A stretch of 64,000 bases of DNA from NCBI GenBank assembly GCA_036387415.1, contig DASVTU010000039.1, forward strand, positions 1,290,685 to 1,354,684. The letters run 5' to 3'. A program made the position numbers and the translations under genes. Positions within the stretch are counted from its first letter, which is position 1. Each line of letters starts with the position of its first letter. This document shows positions 18,375 through 27,328 of this stretch, in pieces. The notes beneath the pieces are model-generated. The model saw only the letters and a program-made list of their open reading frames with translations. It did not search any database and was not told the origin of the DNA. The stretch comes from DASVTU01 sp036387415 (GTDB taxonomy: Bacteria > Acidobacteriota > Blastocatellia > Pyrinomonadales > Pyrinomonadaceae).

Positions 18375-18409
18375 GAAAAGGCGACGCTTGATGAAAGCGT
18401 CGCCTTTTC
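18375..18409. terminator. hairpin terminator after pckA
   Basis: A perfect 15-bp stem, GAAAAGGCGACGCTT with its complement, closes a 5-base loop. On the plus strand it is followed by CAATTTTA; read from the minus strand it could also end the small gene at 18480-18620. Confidence 0.85.
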
Positions 18410-18479
18410 AATTTTACGAGCGTCGGAACTTTTTTTGACGAGCGGCGGGGAAAGTTGCGGACGCATCTCGTCGCGTCTG

Positions 18480-18620
18480 TCAGTCGTCGTTGAGATAGAG
18501 CGTGAGCACCTTGAGCTTGCGTTCAACCCTCACCAAGTCCATGTGAAAAATCAGCATGTCAACGCATATCAAACGCGTTCCCTTCGGATAGCCATAGAAG
18601 TCCGTGCTGAGAATTTTCAC
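18480..18620 (-). CDS. small hypothetical protein, 46 aa
   Basis: A short frame beginning with GTG eight bases after the stop of the 62-aa gene, preceded by ACCGGAA. The predicted protein (start MKILSTDFYGYPKGTR, middle IFHMDLVRVERKLKVL) has a balanced protein-like composition and ends in two Asp. I do not recognise it. Its position as third in a tight minus-strand row (19342, 18817, 18620) and the terminator just beyond at 18375 support a real gene. It is below the usual length cut-off and would be missed by standard gene callers. Confidence 0.55.
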   Translation of the reverse strand: MKILSTDFYGYPKGTRLICVDMLIFHMDLVRVERKLKVLTLYLNDD

Positions 18621-18628
18621 TTCCGGTC

Positions 18629-18817
18629 TTATCGCTTCGCGCGGCTGTTCTTCTCCACCGGCGCAATTTCCGCCGCTGTCTCCTTCACTTGCACCGACGC
18701 ATTATCGGTGGACAACGCATTGGCGGCTTGCGCGAAGACGACGGCGTGGCTCGCGTAAATTAAGAGCAGGATGGCGGTGAGCCAGCCCATTGCTTCGAGG
18801 ATTTTTTTGATGTTCAT
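18629..18817 (-). CDS. small single-span membrane protein, 62 aa
   Basis: 62 aa with one hydrophobic helix near the N-terminus (MGWLTAILLLIYASHAVVFA) and a short Ala/Glu-rich exported tail ending in basic residues. The first 30 residues could also be a signal peptide with an AQA cleavage site. Function unknown. It lies 15 bp after the secreted protein gene at 18833-19342 and 8 bp before the 46-aa gene, so the three probably form one transcript. Confidence 0.6.
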   Translation of the reverse strand: MNIKKILEAMGWLTAILLLIYASHAVVFAQAANALSTDNASVQVKETAAEIAPVEKNSRAKR

Positions 18818-18832
18818 AATGCACGGCTTTCG

Positions 18833-19342
18833 TCAGTTGTCGGAGACGGGGAGCGCACGTGTGTTCTTCATTCGTTTGACGATTTCTCCAGCGATGTCTT
18901 CGGCGGCAACGAGGTCGTTGATGGCAACCACTTTGCCGTTGACGACCACGATGCTCGACTCAGGTTCTTCGATACTGAAGATGTAGTTAAGCGCGCGTTT
19001 ATGCACTTCCAAGACCAAATCAGCCTTCTCTCTGTTTTTGACGATGGCGAGTTTCCATTGCTGAAACTCCGCGTACTTGCCGAGTTTGTATTCGAGATAT
19101 TTGGAATCGAGATGCCTGCTCGGTGTGATAAAAATCGTGCGCGCTTCGCGTAGGATGCGCGCCGGACTTTTGGCGGCATCGTCGTCATTGGTGGTGCGCG
19201 AACGCGTTTTGGTGTTTGATTCGGAATAGGCGCGTTCATCGTCGCTGCGTTTGGCGGATTGCGCGTGAGCGGCGTCGGCGCCGCCGCCGAGCACAAGAAA
19301 CGCGGCGACGGCGGCGATGGCTAAAAGTAAGTTTCGGTGCAT
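18833..19342 (-). CDS. secreted hypothetical protein, 169 aa
   Basis: 169 aa from the ATG at 19342, supported by GGAGA nine bases upstream; longer frames to 19663 lack a signal. A clean signal peptide (residues 1-26, ends DAAHAQS) is followed by a polar linker. A conserved-looking alpha/beta domain comes next (about 60-169), with ARTIFITPSRHLDSKYLEY and ADLVLEVHKRALNYIF. It is not recognised as a named family. It is the first gene of a three-gene minus-strand row with two very small proteins. The region upstream faces the divergent histidine kinase at 19676. Confidence 0.7.
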   Translation of the reverse strand: MHRNLLLAIAAVAAFLVLGGGADAAHAQSAKRSDDERAYSESNTKTRSRTTNDDDAAKSPARILREARTIFITPSRHLDSKYLEYKLGKYAEFQQWKLAIVKNREKADLVLEVHKRALNYIFSIEEPESSIVVVNGKVVAINDLVAAEDIAGEIVKRMKNTRALPVSDN

Positions 19343-19675
19343 CAGGTTTGGTCTCCGTTTCGTAAAATTCCCTTCCGGCATTCCTAAAATGCAATGGCCG
19401 TGCCTCGACCGAAAGCGCCGAAAATTTGAACGGGCGACGAAGAAGGGAATCGTGCGACGCAAAACTGTGGCGTCAACTGAAAGAAAATTGCGCCAAGAAA
19501 CTTTTCGTCGCGCGTCGCGTACAGCATGTGCATGGCAGTCGCAGGTGGCTCGCGCGTGCTTGACCGATGGGCGTCTGTGCGCGTAAGAAGAGGCATTGAA
19601 GACGACGCCTTCAACGAAACATACCCGACGCTTTGCCGAAAGGCTTTTCAAACTCGCGCACATTGGAGAGAACGA

Positions 19676-21511
19676 ATGACGGAGCAGCCGGACAACATGG
19701 AGAGGCAGCGAGATGAAGATACTGCTGAAGAAGCGTCGGCGACGGTTGACCTGAGACGCCGAAACAGCATCTCTCCCGTCGCTTCGACGCAGACCGCCGC
19801 GCAGACCGAAAGCGCCGCGACGCTGCGTAAAGTAGTTGATATGGTGCGCCGCATTATGCGCTCCGACACGGCCAGCATCGTCAGTTTCTCCGTCGTCGAG
19901 AGAACGATTCGTTGGAAAGCCGCGAGTGGGTTTCGTTCCTTCGACCGCCTCGAAGCCGACATAATCTATCCTTTGAAGGGCGAAATCGCCGAACTCGCCG
20001 CCGCCGCCGATGAACTAATGACGCTCGAAGCCGTGGCAGGCGAACTGCCCGCGAGCGAACTCCCCATGCATAGCGCAGAGGGCGTGCGCGACATGGCTCT
20101 CATCCCGCTCCACGCGCGCGGCGAACGTCTCGGCGCGCTCATCGTCGGCTATCGTTCCGCGCATCGCTTCACGCCCGACGAGAAACAGTTGCTCGAAGGC
20201 TTGGCCGAGATGGCCGCGCTCGCGCTCGACAATGCGCGTCTCTTTGAGACGGTCGGCACGGCCAAGAAAATCTGGGAGCAGACCTTCGACGCCATCCCCG
20301 ACGGCATCATCGTCCACGACGAGGAGATGCGTATCGCGCGCTGCAACCGCGAGGCCGCCGGAATGATGGGCTTCGACCAACCCTCCGAAGCCATCGGAAT
20401 GGCCTGCGCCGACGCCTTCGCGCATCTCTTCGGCGAACGCGCCGCCGCTTATCACATGAAGCAGAACACAGCCACCGCTTCATCCTTCGAGCTACAGGCC
20501 GAAGATGGCAGACGCTATCTCGTCTCGGTCGCGCCCCTCTCCGCTTTGCAAACCGGCGTCAGTGTTGACGCTAGACCGAATCCGTCAAACACGCCAACGT
20601 CGTCTGACGCGCAAGCCTCCTCCGAGACACAAACGTCGCCGCCCGTCGTCGCGCCTTCAACCGCGACGGCGCGAGAAGAAGTTAATCAACTCCTCTCAGC
20701 CAACTCTGCCTCCGACGCTTCGCGCACGCATCATCAGACTTCTTGGAGCGTTATCACTTGGAGCGACATCACAGAACTTTCAGAGGTGCAGGAACAACTG
20801 GCGCGCTCGCGTCGTCTCGCCACGGTCGGACAACTCGCCGCCGGAGTCGCGCACGAAATCAACAATCCGCTCGCCGCCATCACCACCTGCGCCGAAGCGA
20901 CTCTGCGCGCCCTCCGCAGCGTCCCCGAAACTGCCGCGCTCGCCGAAGAACGTAACTGGAATTTCTATCTCGAAGAGATTGTCAGGCAAGCCCTACGCTG
21001 CAAGACCATCACGCGCGGACTCCTCGACCTCTCCCGCCAACGCCGCGCACGCCGCGAAGCCTGCGACCTCAACACGCTCGTCGAACGCTCCGTCAAATTC
21101 TTCGAGCCGCGCGGCCAAGACCGCTCCATCAAATTCAACGTCAATCTCGACCCGTCTATCAGCGATGTGGCGACCGACGAAGCGATGGTGCGCCAGATTC
21201 TCGACAACCTCTTGAGCAACGCGCTCGATGCCGTTACCGAAGGCGGCGAAATCACGGTCTCGACATCCTTGCGCGACGGGCGCATCGCCGTCGAAGTCGC
21301 CGACAACGGCCCAGGCATCCCGCCTGAAACACTCGCACGCATCTTCGACCCCTTCTTCACCACCAAAGAAGCGGGCAAAGGCTCAGGACTCGGCCTCGCC
21401 ATCTCTATCACACTCGCGGAAGCCGTCGGCGGCGCGCTCGCCGTCGAATCAAAACCCGGCACAGGCAGTTGCTTCCGCCTCTGGATTCCCCGACGCTCGC
21501 CCGAAAAGTAA
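19676..21511 (+). CDS. soluble GAF-PAS sensor histidine kinase
   Basis: 611 aa from the ATG at 19676, which has GGAGAG upstream. Domain order is GAF (about residues 50-190), a PAS-like domain (about 200-290), a low-complexity Ser/Thr linker (about 300-350), HisKA with phospho-His393 (AHEINNPLAAI) and HATPase with N box NLLSNALDAV and DNGPGIP. There is no membrane segment, so it senses a cytoplasmic cue. Its likely partner is the NtrC-like regulator at 22245-23675, but a Uma2 nuclease gene sits between them. Confidence 0.92.
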   Translation: MTEQPDNMERQRDEDTAEEASATVDLRRRNSISPVASTQTAAQTESAATLRKVVDMVRRIMRSDTASIVSFSVVERTIRWKAASGFRSFDRLEADIIYPLKGEIAELAAAADELMTLEAVAGELPASELPMHSAEGVRDMALIPLHARGERLGALIVGYRSAHRFTPDEKQLLEGLAEMAALALDNARLFETVGTAKKIWEQTFDAIPDGIIVHDEEMRIARCNREAAGMMGFDQPSEAIGMACADAFAHLFGERAAAYHMKQNTATASSFELQAEDGRRYLVSVAPLSALQTGVSVDARPNPSNTPTSSDAQASSETQTSPPVVAPSTATAREEVNQLLSANSASDASRTHHQTSWSVITWSDITELSEVQEQLARSRRLATVGQLAAGVAHEINNPLAAITTCAEATLRALRSVPETAALAEERNWNFYLEEIVRQALRCKTITRGLLDLSRQRRARREACDLNTLVERSVKFFEPRGQDRSIKFNVNLDPSISDVATDEAMVRQILDNLLSNALDAVTEGGEITVSTSLRDGRIAVEVADNGPGIPPETLARIFDPFFTTKEAGKGSGLGLAISITLAEAVGGALAVESKPGTGSCFRLWIPRRSPEK

Positions 21512-21598
21512 GGATGAATGCTAAGATAAAACCTGTCGTCTGATGTCGCCCTCTCATGTTAAATTTTGCCGAGACGAATTCTGAACCGGAGTGGCTCG

Positions 21599-22177
21599 AT
21601 GTCTTCGCAGACTAAAACTTACTTTACTGCGGAAGAATATTTGGCTTTGGAGCGCGAAGCCGAATACAAGAGCGAATATTTCAATGGCGAAATATTCGCC
21701 ATGACAGGCGCGAGCCGCAGACACAACCTTATCGCCGCCAACGTTCTTGTCGCACTTCATCCCCAACTTAAAGGGCGTCCGTGTGAAGTCTATACGAGTG
21801 ACATGCGTGTCAAGGTTAGCCCGACTGGACTCTACACTTACCCGGATGTGGTCGTGGCATGTGAAAAACCGATGTTTGATGATGAATATACTGACACGTT
21901 GCTCAATCCGACGGTGATTGTCGAAGTTCTTTCCAAATCGACCGAGGGGTATGACCGTGGAAGGAAGTTTGAGCAGTATCGCAAACTTGTCTCGCTGTCT
22001 GAATATTTGTTGATTGCACAGGATAAGTATCACGTCGAGCATTACGTCCGACAGCCCGATAATCAATGGTTGCTGTCCGAGACAGACAACCCGCAGGACA
22101 TCGTTAACTTGCCTTCGATAGATTGCCGTCTGGCTTTGTCAGACATCTACGACAAAGCCGGAATCGACAACCAGTAG
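21599..22177 (+). CDS. Uma2 family endonuclease-like protein
   Basis: 192 aa from the ATG at 21599 (GGAG upstream). It matches the Uma2 (DUF820) group: an N-terminal helix TAEEYLALEREAEYKSEYF, a core GEIFAMTGAS, PDVVV and VEVLSKSTEGYDRGRKFEQYR. The family has a PD-(D/E)XK nuclease fold and is highly multiplied in cyanobacteria and some soil bacteria; its biological role is unsettled. The acidic core residues are present, so it may be active. Codon use is less GC-rich than in its neighbours, and it separates a kinase from its probable regulator. Both points suggest insertion by transfer. Confidence 0.85.
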   Translation: MSSQTKTYFTAEEYLALEREAEYKSEYFNGEIFAMTGASRRHNLIAANVLVALHPQLKGRPCEVYTSDMRVKVSPTGLYTYPDVVVACEKPMFDDEYTDTLLNPTVIVEVLSKSTEGYDRGRKFEQYRKLVSLSEYLLIAQDKYHVEHYVRQPDNQWLLSETDNPQDIVNLPSIDCRLALSDIYDKAGIDNQ

Positions 22178-22244
22178 TCAGTAACACCGCGTACCCGACA
22201 CAAGCTATCCGTTATCTTCTGGTCTCGCCCGTCGCTGAACATTT

Positions 22245-23675
22245 ATGAGTCGAAAAATTCGTGTGTTGCTGGTGGACGACGATGCTCTGTTGAGGCATCT
22301 GGTCACTGACCAACTGGCGTTGTCGGGTTTTGAAGCGGCGGCGGCATCCTCCGGCGAGGAGGCTTTGAAAGCGATTGCCGCAACGGATTACGACGTGGTG
22401 TTGCTCGACATCAACATGCCGGGGCTGTCGGGGTTGGAAGCGTTGCGCGAGATAAGAAAGATGGAGGACGCGCCCGAAGTCATTATGCTGACTGCCGACA
22501 CCGCTCTCTCGACGGGCATCGAAGCCATGCGCCACGGCGCGTACGATTATCTCACCAAGCCTTCGACGCTCGACGAGATTGAAGCCGTTATCCGCAAGGC
22601 CGACGAAAAGAAACGTCTTGTACGACAGAATGCGAGTTTGCGCGCCGTCGCGGTGCGGACGCCTTCTTCGGAGGAGTCGGGCAGCGTGCCTGCGCTCGTC
22701 CATGCGAGCGGCGCGATGGAGGCGATTATCGGGTTGGCTGAATCGGCGGCGCGTCTCGATTCGACGGTCGTCATCACGGGCGAATCCGGCACGGGCAAAG
22801 ACGTGCTCGCGCGCTACATTCACTCCAGGAGCATGCGCGCCGATGCGCCTCTCATGACCGTCAATTGCGGCGCGCTTCCTGAGTCGCTTTTTGAATCGGA
22901 ATTCTTCGGACACGAACGCGGCGCGTTCACGGGCGCGTCCACACTGAAACGCGGCCTCATCGAAGCCGCCGACGGCTCGACGTTTTTTCTCGATGAGATT
23001 GGCGAGATGCCGCTCTCCGTGCAAGTCAAGCTCTTGCACTTTCTTGAACAGGGACGCTTCCGCCGCGTCGGTTCAACGCGCGACCACTCATCCGACGTGC
23101 GTATCATCGCCGCGACCAATCGCAAACTCGCCGACGACGTGAGCGCCGGACGCTTTCGCGCAGACCTCTTCTATCGCCTCAACGTTATCTCGCTCCACAT
23201 CCCACCCTTGCGCGAGCGACGCGAAGACATCCCCGCGCTCGTCGAACATTTCCTCGCGCTCTACCGCGAACGCTTCAATCGACTGTCGCTCAATCTTTCG
23301 ACGGAAGCGCGTCGCCTCTTGGAAACATATGACTGGCCGGGCAACGTCCGCGAACTCCGCAACACGCTCGAACGCACCGCCGCGCTCTCCGCCACCGATA
23401 CGCTCGAAGCGAGTCAACTTCATCTCGCTTCCTCCGACCGCGCCGCCGCCAGCAAAACACCGACGAGCGACGCGGCGACCAACAACGACGCAGCAACCGA
23501 CAGCGACGCCGCACCCCTCACCCTCGACGAACTCGAACGCCGACACATCCTCCACGTCCTCGCCGAAGCGGGCGGCAATCGCGAACGCGCCGCCGCCATC
23601 CTCGGCATCTCCACACGCACCCTCTACCGCAAGCTACGAGAGTACGAAACCGGCGAAGACGGCGACTTCCAGTAA
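22245..23675 (+). CDS. NtrC-family sigma54-dependent response regulator
   Basis: 476 aa. The receiver domain (1-120) has phospho-Asp55 (LLDINMPG). The AAA+ sigma54-interaction domain (about 150-385) has Walker A GESGTGKD at 179-186 and the sigma54-contact loop GAFTGA at 226-231. A Ser/Thr/Ala linker leads to a Fis-type helix-turn-helix (ERAAAILGISTRTLYRKL). It activates sigma54 promoters when phosphorylated, probably by the kinase at 19676. A palindrome at 23759-23777, 84 bp past its stop, is a possible binding site. Confidence 0.95.
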   Translation: MSRKIRVLLVDDDALLRHLVTDQLALSGFEAAAASSGEEALKAIAATDYDVVLLDINMPGLSGLEALREIRKMEDAPEVIMLTADTALSTGIEAMRHGAYDYLTKPSTLDEIEAVIRKADEKKRLVRQNASLRAVAVRTPSSEESGSVPALVHASGAMEAIIGLAESAARLDSTVVITGESGTGKDVLARYIHSRSMRADAPLMTVNCGALPESLFESEFFGHERGAFTGASTLKRGLIEAADGSTFFLDEIGEMPLSVQVKLLHFLEQGRFRRVGSTRDHSSDVRIIAATNRKLADDVSAGRFRADLFYRLNVISLHIPPLRERREDIPALVEHFLALYRERFNRLSLNLSTEARRLLETYDWPGNVRELRNTLERTAALSATDTLEASQLHLASSDRAAASKTPTSDAATNNDAATDSDAAPLTLDELERRHILHVLAEAGGNRERAAAILGISTRTLYRKLREYETGEDGDFQ

Positions 23676-23758
23676 CACTCGCCAACACGCCGACTCTGCC
23701 GACAACGAAACCGACCGCCGTCGAATTCTTCCTCCGAGAGCCTGACAAAGTGGCAGCA

Positions 23759-23777
23759 GACTGACAAAACGTCAGTC
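23759..23777. promoter_or_regulatory. operator-like palindrome
   Basis: GACTGAC, AAAAC, GTCAGTC: a perfect 7-bp inverted repeat. The half-site word CTGACAAA also occurs at 23742-23749, 19 bp upstream. It lies between the NtrC-like gene and the receiver-like gene and could be an upstream activator or repressor site. No convincing sigma54 -24/-12 element was found after it. Confidence 0.45.
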
Positions 23778-23973
23778 ATCTCTGTCATTCCTTCCTGCCG
23801 AAAGCCCCATGCAAAATTCTCGTCAAGTAGAGATAAAGACTGTCGTTTCATCAGTTAGCTGTCAAATTCGAGGCCGGAAAAAAAGCGGCATAGAGTTTGT
23901 AAGCGTTAAGGCATGGCCGTGTGTGTTTTCTTCGCGGTCAGACAGAAAGTTTTCGGATGAAGGAACCCGACAA

Positions 23974-24378
23974 ATGGCGCGAATAATGATTTGCGACGAC
24001 GACAAGGCGATGGTCGAACGATTGGCCGAGGCGCTGGTGGTTGCCGGACATGAGGCCGAAACGTGTCGTCACACGATGGACATGCTGCGCGGAGCAGCCG
24101 ACGGACGCTTCGACCTGATTGCTTTCGCGCTCGACATGGCGGGTTTCGGTCGGACGGGCGCGGTCGAAGCGTTGAATGAAGTTGCGCCGCAAGTGCCGCT
24201 CATCGCGCTCTACGACCGACCTTCGCAGATTGTGCGCGCCGCCGCGCAGGCACGTTTCGCCGCGTTGCTGCCGCGCCCTGTGGCAGTCAAAGATTTTATG
24301 TATGCCGTCGCGTGTGCCTTGAACGGTTACGCACCGACACAGAGACAAACTCGCAATGCTCCCGCGTCGCTTGCCTGA
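23974..24378 (+). CDS. receiver-like protein lacking the phosphoacceptor Asp
   Basis: 134 aa from the ATG at 23974 (AAGGA upstream). The fold is receiver-like: MARIMICDDDKAM supplies the acidic pocket (Asp8-Asp10). At the phosphoacceptor position the sequence FDLIAFALDMAG places Ala52 where Asp is expected, though Asp54 is two residues off. The switch Thr is Tyr (LIALYDRP) and the conserved Lys is Arg (LLPRPV). It is therefore probably a phosphorylation-independent receiver that works by protein contact. It follows the kinase/NtrC pair on the same strand after a 298-bp gap. Confidence 0.65.
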   Translation: MARIMICDDDKAMVERLAEALVVAGHEAETCRHTMDMLRGAADGRFDLIAFALDMAGFGRTGAVEALNEVAPQVPLIALYDRPSQIVRAAAQARFAALLPRPVAVKDFMYAVACALNGYAPTQRQTRNAPASLA

Positions 24379-24449
24379 AGCGGCTTGAGAGTTTCTCACC
24401 TACCACCCACGCCTCGTATTTCAAGCAAGACAATTTGAAGGAGATGAAC

Positions 24450-24974
24450 ATGATTAAGTTGAATAAAAAGTTTCGTGTGCTTTCGCTGGCGCTGTGCATC
24501 GTCGTCCTCGGCGGCGCAGCAGCCTTCGCGCAAAGACACCTTGCGGTGGTCGGCAATCAAGGCCGTCCCGAAGTGAAAGTGATGCTCGCGGGCGCGGTCG
24601 AACGCGGCAGCGAACTCGTCACGCTCGACAAGGCCAACGCCGTCAGGCCGGGTGAAGTTCTGCAATGGAACATCACTTCGCTCAACGAAGGCACGGGCGC
24701 GGCGCGCGAGTACAAGGCCGTCGGCCACATCCCGAAAGGCACGACCTTTATTCCGTCAACGGCGGTGGGCGAAAACGGTTCCAGCGTCACCTACAGCATC
24801 GACGGCGGCAAGACCTTCTCCACCCTGCCCATCATCGAAGAGAAGCAGGCGGACGGCTCGGTCAAACAAGTGCCCGCACCTGTTTCGATGTACACGGAAG
24901 TGCGCTACGAATGGAAGGATGCGCTTGCCGCAGGCGGCAAACTCTCCGCTTCCTACAAGGTACGCGTCAAGTAA
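24450..24974 (+). CDS. secreted DUF11-like single-domain protein
   Basis: 174 aa from the ATG at 24450, with AAGGAG six bases upstream. Signal peptide 1-27 (cleavage after AAAFA). The mature part is one DUF11-like immunoglobulin-type beta domain: PGEVLQWNITSLNEGTGAA, then VGHIPKGTTFIP, ending in ASYKVRVK. It is the smallest of five secreted proteins of this type between 24.4 and 37 kb and may be a subunit or cap for the larger ones. It is followed by the 706-aa gene after 120 bp with no terminator visible. Confidence 0.75.
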   Translation: MIKLNKKFRVLSLALCIVVLGGAAAFAQRHLAVVGNQGRPEVKVMLAGAVERGSELVTLDKANAVRPGEVLQWNITSLNEGTGAAREYKAVGHIPKGTTFIPSTAVGENGSSVTYSIDGGKTFSTLPIIEEKQADGSVKQVPAPVSMYTEVRYEWKDALAAGGKLSASYKVRVK

Positions 24975-25094
24975 ACCCCGTCGGCGCACGACGAGCAGCG
25001 CGGTTCATGGCCGGAATTATCTTCACGCCTACCCTTTCGGCTCCCTGCCGATAACCGTCGCTCCACAAAAGCCCACCTACATAAACGAGGAATC

Positions 25095-27215
25095 ATGATG
25101 ACTAATAGATTTATGAAAAATATACTGAGCGGCGCTTTTCTCTGGCGCGCGACGTTGCTTCTGGCGCTCACTTGCGCCGCGCTCGTCCCCGCCGTTCAGG
25201 CACAGACCGCGGGCGGCACGCAGATTCAAAACCGCGCCTCCGCCACTTACTCCGACGGCTCGAACAACTATTCAACCGTCTCCAATCTGGTGACCATCAC
25301 GGTCGCCAACGTCTCTGGCCTGACCATCACGCCCGACAATCCGGCGAGCGGTTCCAATCCGTCGGTCGTCTCCGGCGAAACCAATGTCGATTTCTCCTTC
25401 ACTGTCACTAATTCAAGCAACTTCGCGACGCAGGTACGTTTCCTTCAATCGGGCGCGTCGCTTCAAGTGTTCGGCCCCGGAACGATTCAGGCAGCCGTCA
25501 TCGACCTCGGCACGCCCGGCATGAACGCGGGCGACACCGACATCTTCACCAACAACGCGGGCGATGTGCTTTCGGCATCCGTCGCGCGTAACGCGTCGAT
25601 TATCGTGATCGTCCGCGTCAACATCAGCGCGGCGGCCAATCCCGGCGATGTCATCAACGTCCGCCTCGGCGATACGCTTACGGGCGCAACCACCTACGAC
25701 AACCAACCCGTCACGAATTCGGCCAACGAAGTGCGTACCGCGTCGGGCGCATCCGCACCCGTCAACGGCGAATCGGAAGCGCGCGGCGACGCGAGCGCCA
25801 TCGTGCAGGCCGACGCGCGCATACAGCTTTCGCTCAACGCGCCCGCAGGCCCCGTCGCCCTCGGCTCCAACATCACCTACACGTGGGGCATCCAGAATCT
25901 CAACACGGCGCAACGTCCGGCCACCGCGCAGACGCTCGCAGGCGCACCCGCCGGTTCCAATTCCGGCATCTTCGTCGTCGCGCCCGTCCCCGTCGGCACG
26001 ACGTTCGTCTCCGTCACGCCGCCCGCCGGAGTCACAGTGCTCTACTCCAACTCCGCGCTCTCGAACGACCCGCTTTCAGCAGCCACCGTCTGGAGCACGA
26101 CCGCTCCGGCAGGCGTCACGCGTGTCGCCTTTAACGTCGGCAACTCGCTCGCCATCGGCGCATCCGTCACGAACATGCAGATGGTCGTGCAAATCAACAC
26201 CAACGCCAACGCTTCGACCCCGATTTATGAAATCGGCGACGCCTTCGCGCGCAACAGCGTCAGCGCCGGCATGACAGACCAGTCGGGCGACAGCATCGCC
26301 AACAAAGGCGACGGCAACGCCAACTTCAACGAACCGCGTTTCGGCGTCGATGCCGCGACACCCACGCAAGGCTTCCAGTTGCCGACGCTGCTCACGCAGG
26401 TTGGTAACGTCCTGCTCGGCCCCAACGGTTTCCCGGATGCCGTCGGCCCGACCAACAACAACGACGACTTCACGAACCGCAGCGTCTCGCCCGCCGTCAT
26501 CGCCGGACTCGGCTTCGGAGACCCCATCGGCTCGGCCACCTTCGTCGATTTCACCAACACCATCCGCAACAGCGGCAACGCCAACGACACGTTTGCCCTG
26601 ACCGCGCCGACCGTCCCGCCAGGCTTCACCGTGCAGGTCAGCCATCCGAGCATCAACGGCGGCACGTTCACAGCCATCCCGACTTCTGGGACGAGCCTGA
26701 CGCTCGCACTCAACTTCGGGCAGGATACCAACATCGTCGTCCGCGTCACCGCGCCCGTCAACACGGCGGTACTCAACGGATTCGCCACGACCATCCGCGC
26801 CACTTCCGGCGTCACCAACACGAACTACAACGAGACCATCAACCGTCTCTACACCGGCTTCCTCCGTCTCACCAAGTCGTCGTCCATCGTCGGCGGCGGT
26901 GCGGCGGTTCCCGGCGCGACCGTCGAGTACGTCATCACCTACGCGAACATCTCGACGGGCGGCGGCACCAACTGTCCCATCCTGACGGCCAGCAACATCG
27001 TCATCAGCGAAGACGGCAACGCCGCGCCGAACAACTGGGCGACCTACACCACGCAGGTCATCGTTCCCCTACCCGCAGACCCTGGCGGCGCAATCACCGA
27101 CGGCAACACCAACGGCGCAGTGACCGCCGCCACGTCCTTCCTCAAGGACACGGTATCGGGCAATCTCCTGCCGGGCGCGTCGGGCACGTTCACCTTCCGT
27201 CGCCGCATCAACTAA
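25095..27215 (+). CDS. secreted DUF11-type surface protein, 706 aa
   Basis: 706 aa. Signal peptide 1-36 (cleavage after VQA). An N-terminal module starts GTQIQNRASATYSDGSNN, the same type that opens the giant protein (VISNRAEATYYDASG). Several beta domains follow, with a DUF11 domain near 590-706 (LTKSSSIVGGGAAVPGATVE). It ends in SGTFTFRRRIN, a terminal beta strand shared with its neighbours. No membrane anchor is seen. The ATG at 25095 has GAGG upstream. Asn/Thr-rich and cysteine-poor, as expected for a surface or matrix protein. A strong hairpin follows at 27233-27263. Confidence 0.8.
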   Translation: MMTNRFMKNILSGAFLWRATLLLALTCAALVPAVQAQTAGGTQIQNRASATYSDGSNNYSTVSNLVTITVANVSGLTITPDNPASGSNPSVVSGETNVDFSFTVTNSSNFATQVRFLQSGASLQVFGPGTIQAAVIDLGTPGMNAGDTDIFTNNAGDVLSASVARNASIIVIVRVNISAAANPGDVINVRLGDTLTGATTYDNQPVTNSANEVRTASGASAPVNGESEARGDASAIVQADARIQLSLNAPAGPVALGSNITYTWGIQNLNTAQRPATAQTLAGAPAGSNSGIFVVAPVPVGTTFVSVTPPAGVTVLYSNSALSNDPLSAATVWSTTAPAGVTRVAFNVGNSLAIGASVTNMQMVVQINTNANASTPIYEIGDAFARNSVSAGMTDQSGDSIANKGDGNANFNEPRFGVDAATPTQGFQLPTLLTQVGNVLLGPNGFPDAVGPTNNNDDFTNRSVSPAVIAGLGFGDPIGSATFVDFTNTIRNSGNANDTFALTAPTVPPGFTVQVSHPSINGGTFTAIPTSGTSLTLALNFGQDTNIVVRVTAPVNTAVLNGFATTIRATSGVTNTNYNETINRLYTGFLRLTKSSSIVGGGAAVPGATVEYVITYANISTGGGTNCPILTASNIVISEDGNAAPNNWATYTTQVIVPLPADPGGAITDGNTNGAVTAATSFLKDTVSGNLLPGASGTFTFRRRIN

Positions 27216-27232
27216 CCGCGCGGCTCCCGAAA

Positions 27233-27263
27233 CCCGCGCCGTTCTTCACTCAAACGGCGCGGG
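27233..27263 (+). terminator. perfect 11-bp hairpin after the 706-aa gene
   Basis: CCCGCGCCGTT, a 9-base loop, then AACGGCGCGGG. No T-run follows, so it may act as a Rho-linked or RNA-stabilising 3' end rather than a classical intrinsic terminator. Confidence 0.6.
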
Positions 27264-27328
27264 CGCGGTCGAGAAGTTATTGAGACTTCCTGACCGCCGC
27301 CCGCGCCGCCCATCTCAACCAAACCAAT

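Noticed and set aside
23778..23973. A sigma54 -24/-12 promoter before the pseudo-receiver gene
   Set aside because: No GG-N10-GC element with acceptable flanks was found by eye.
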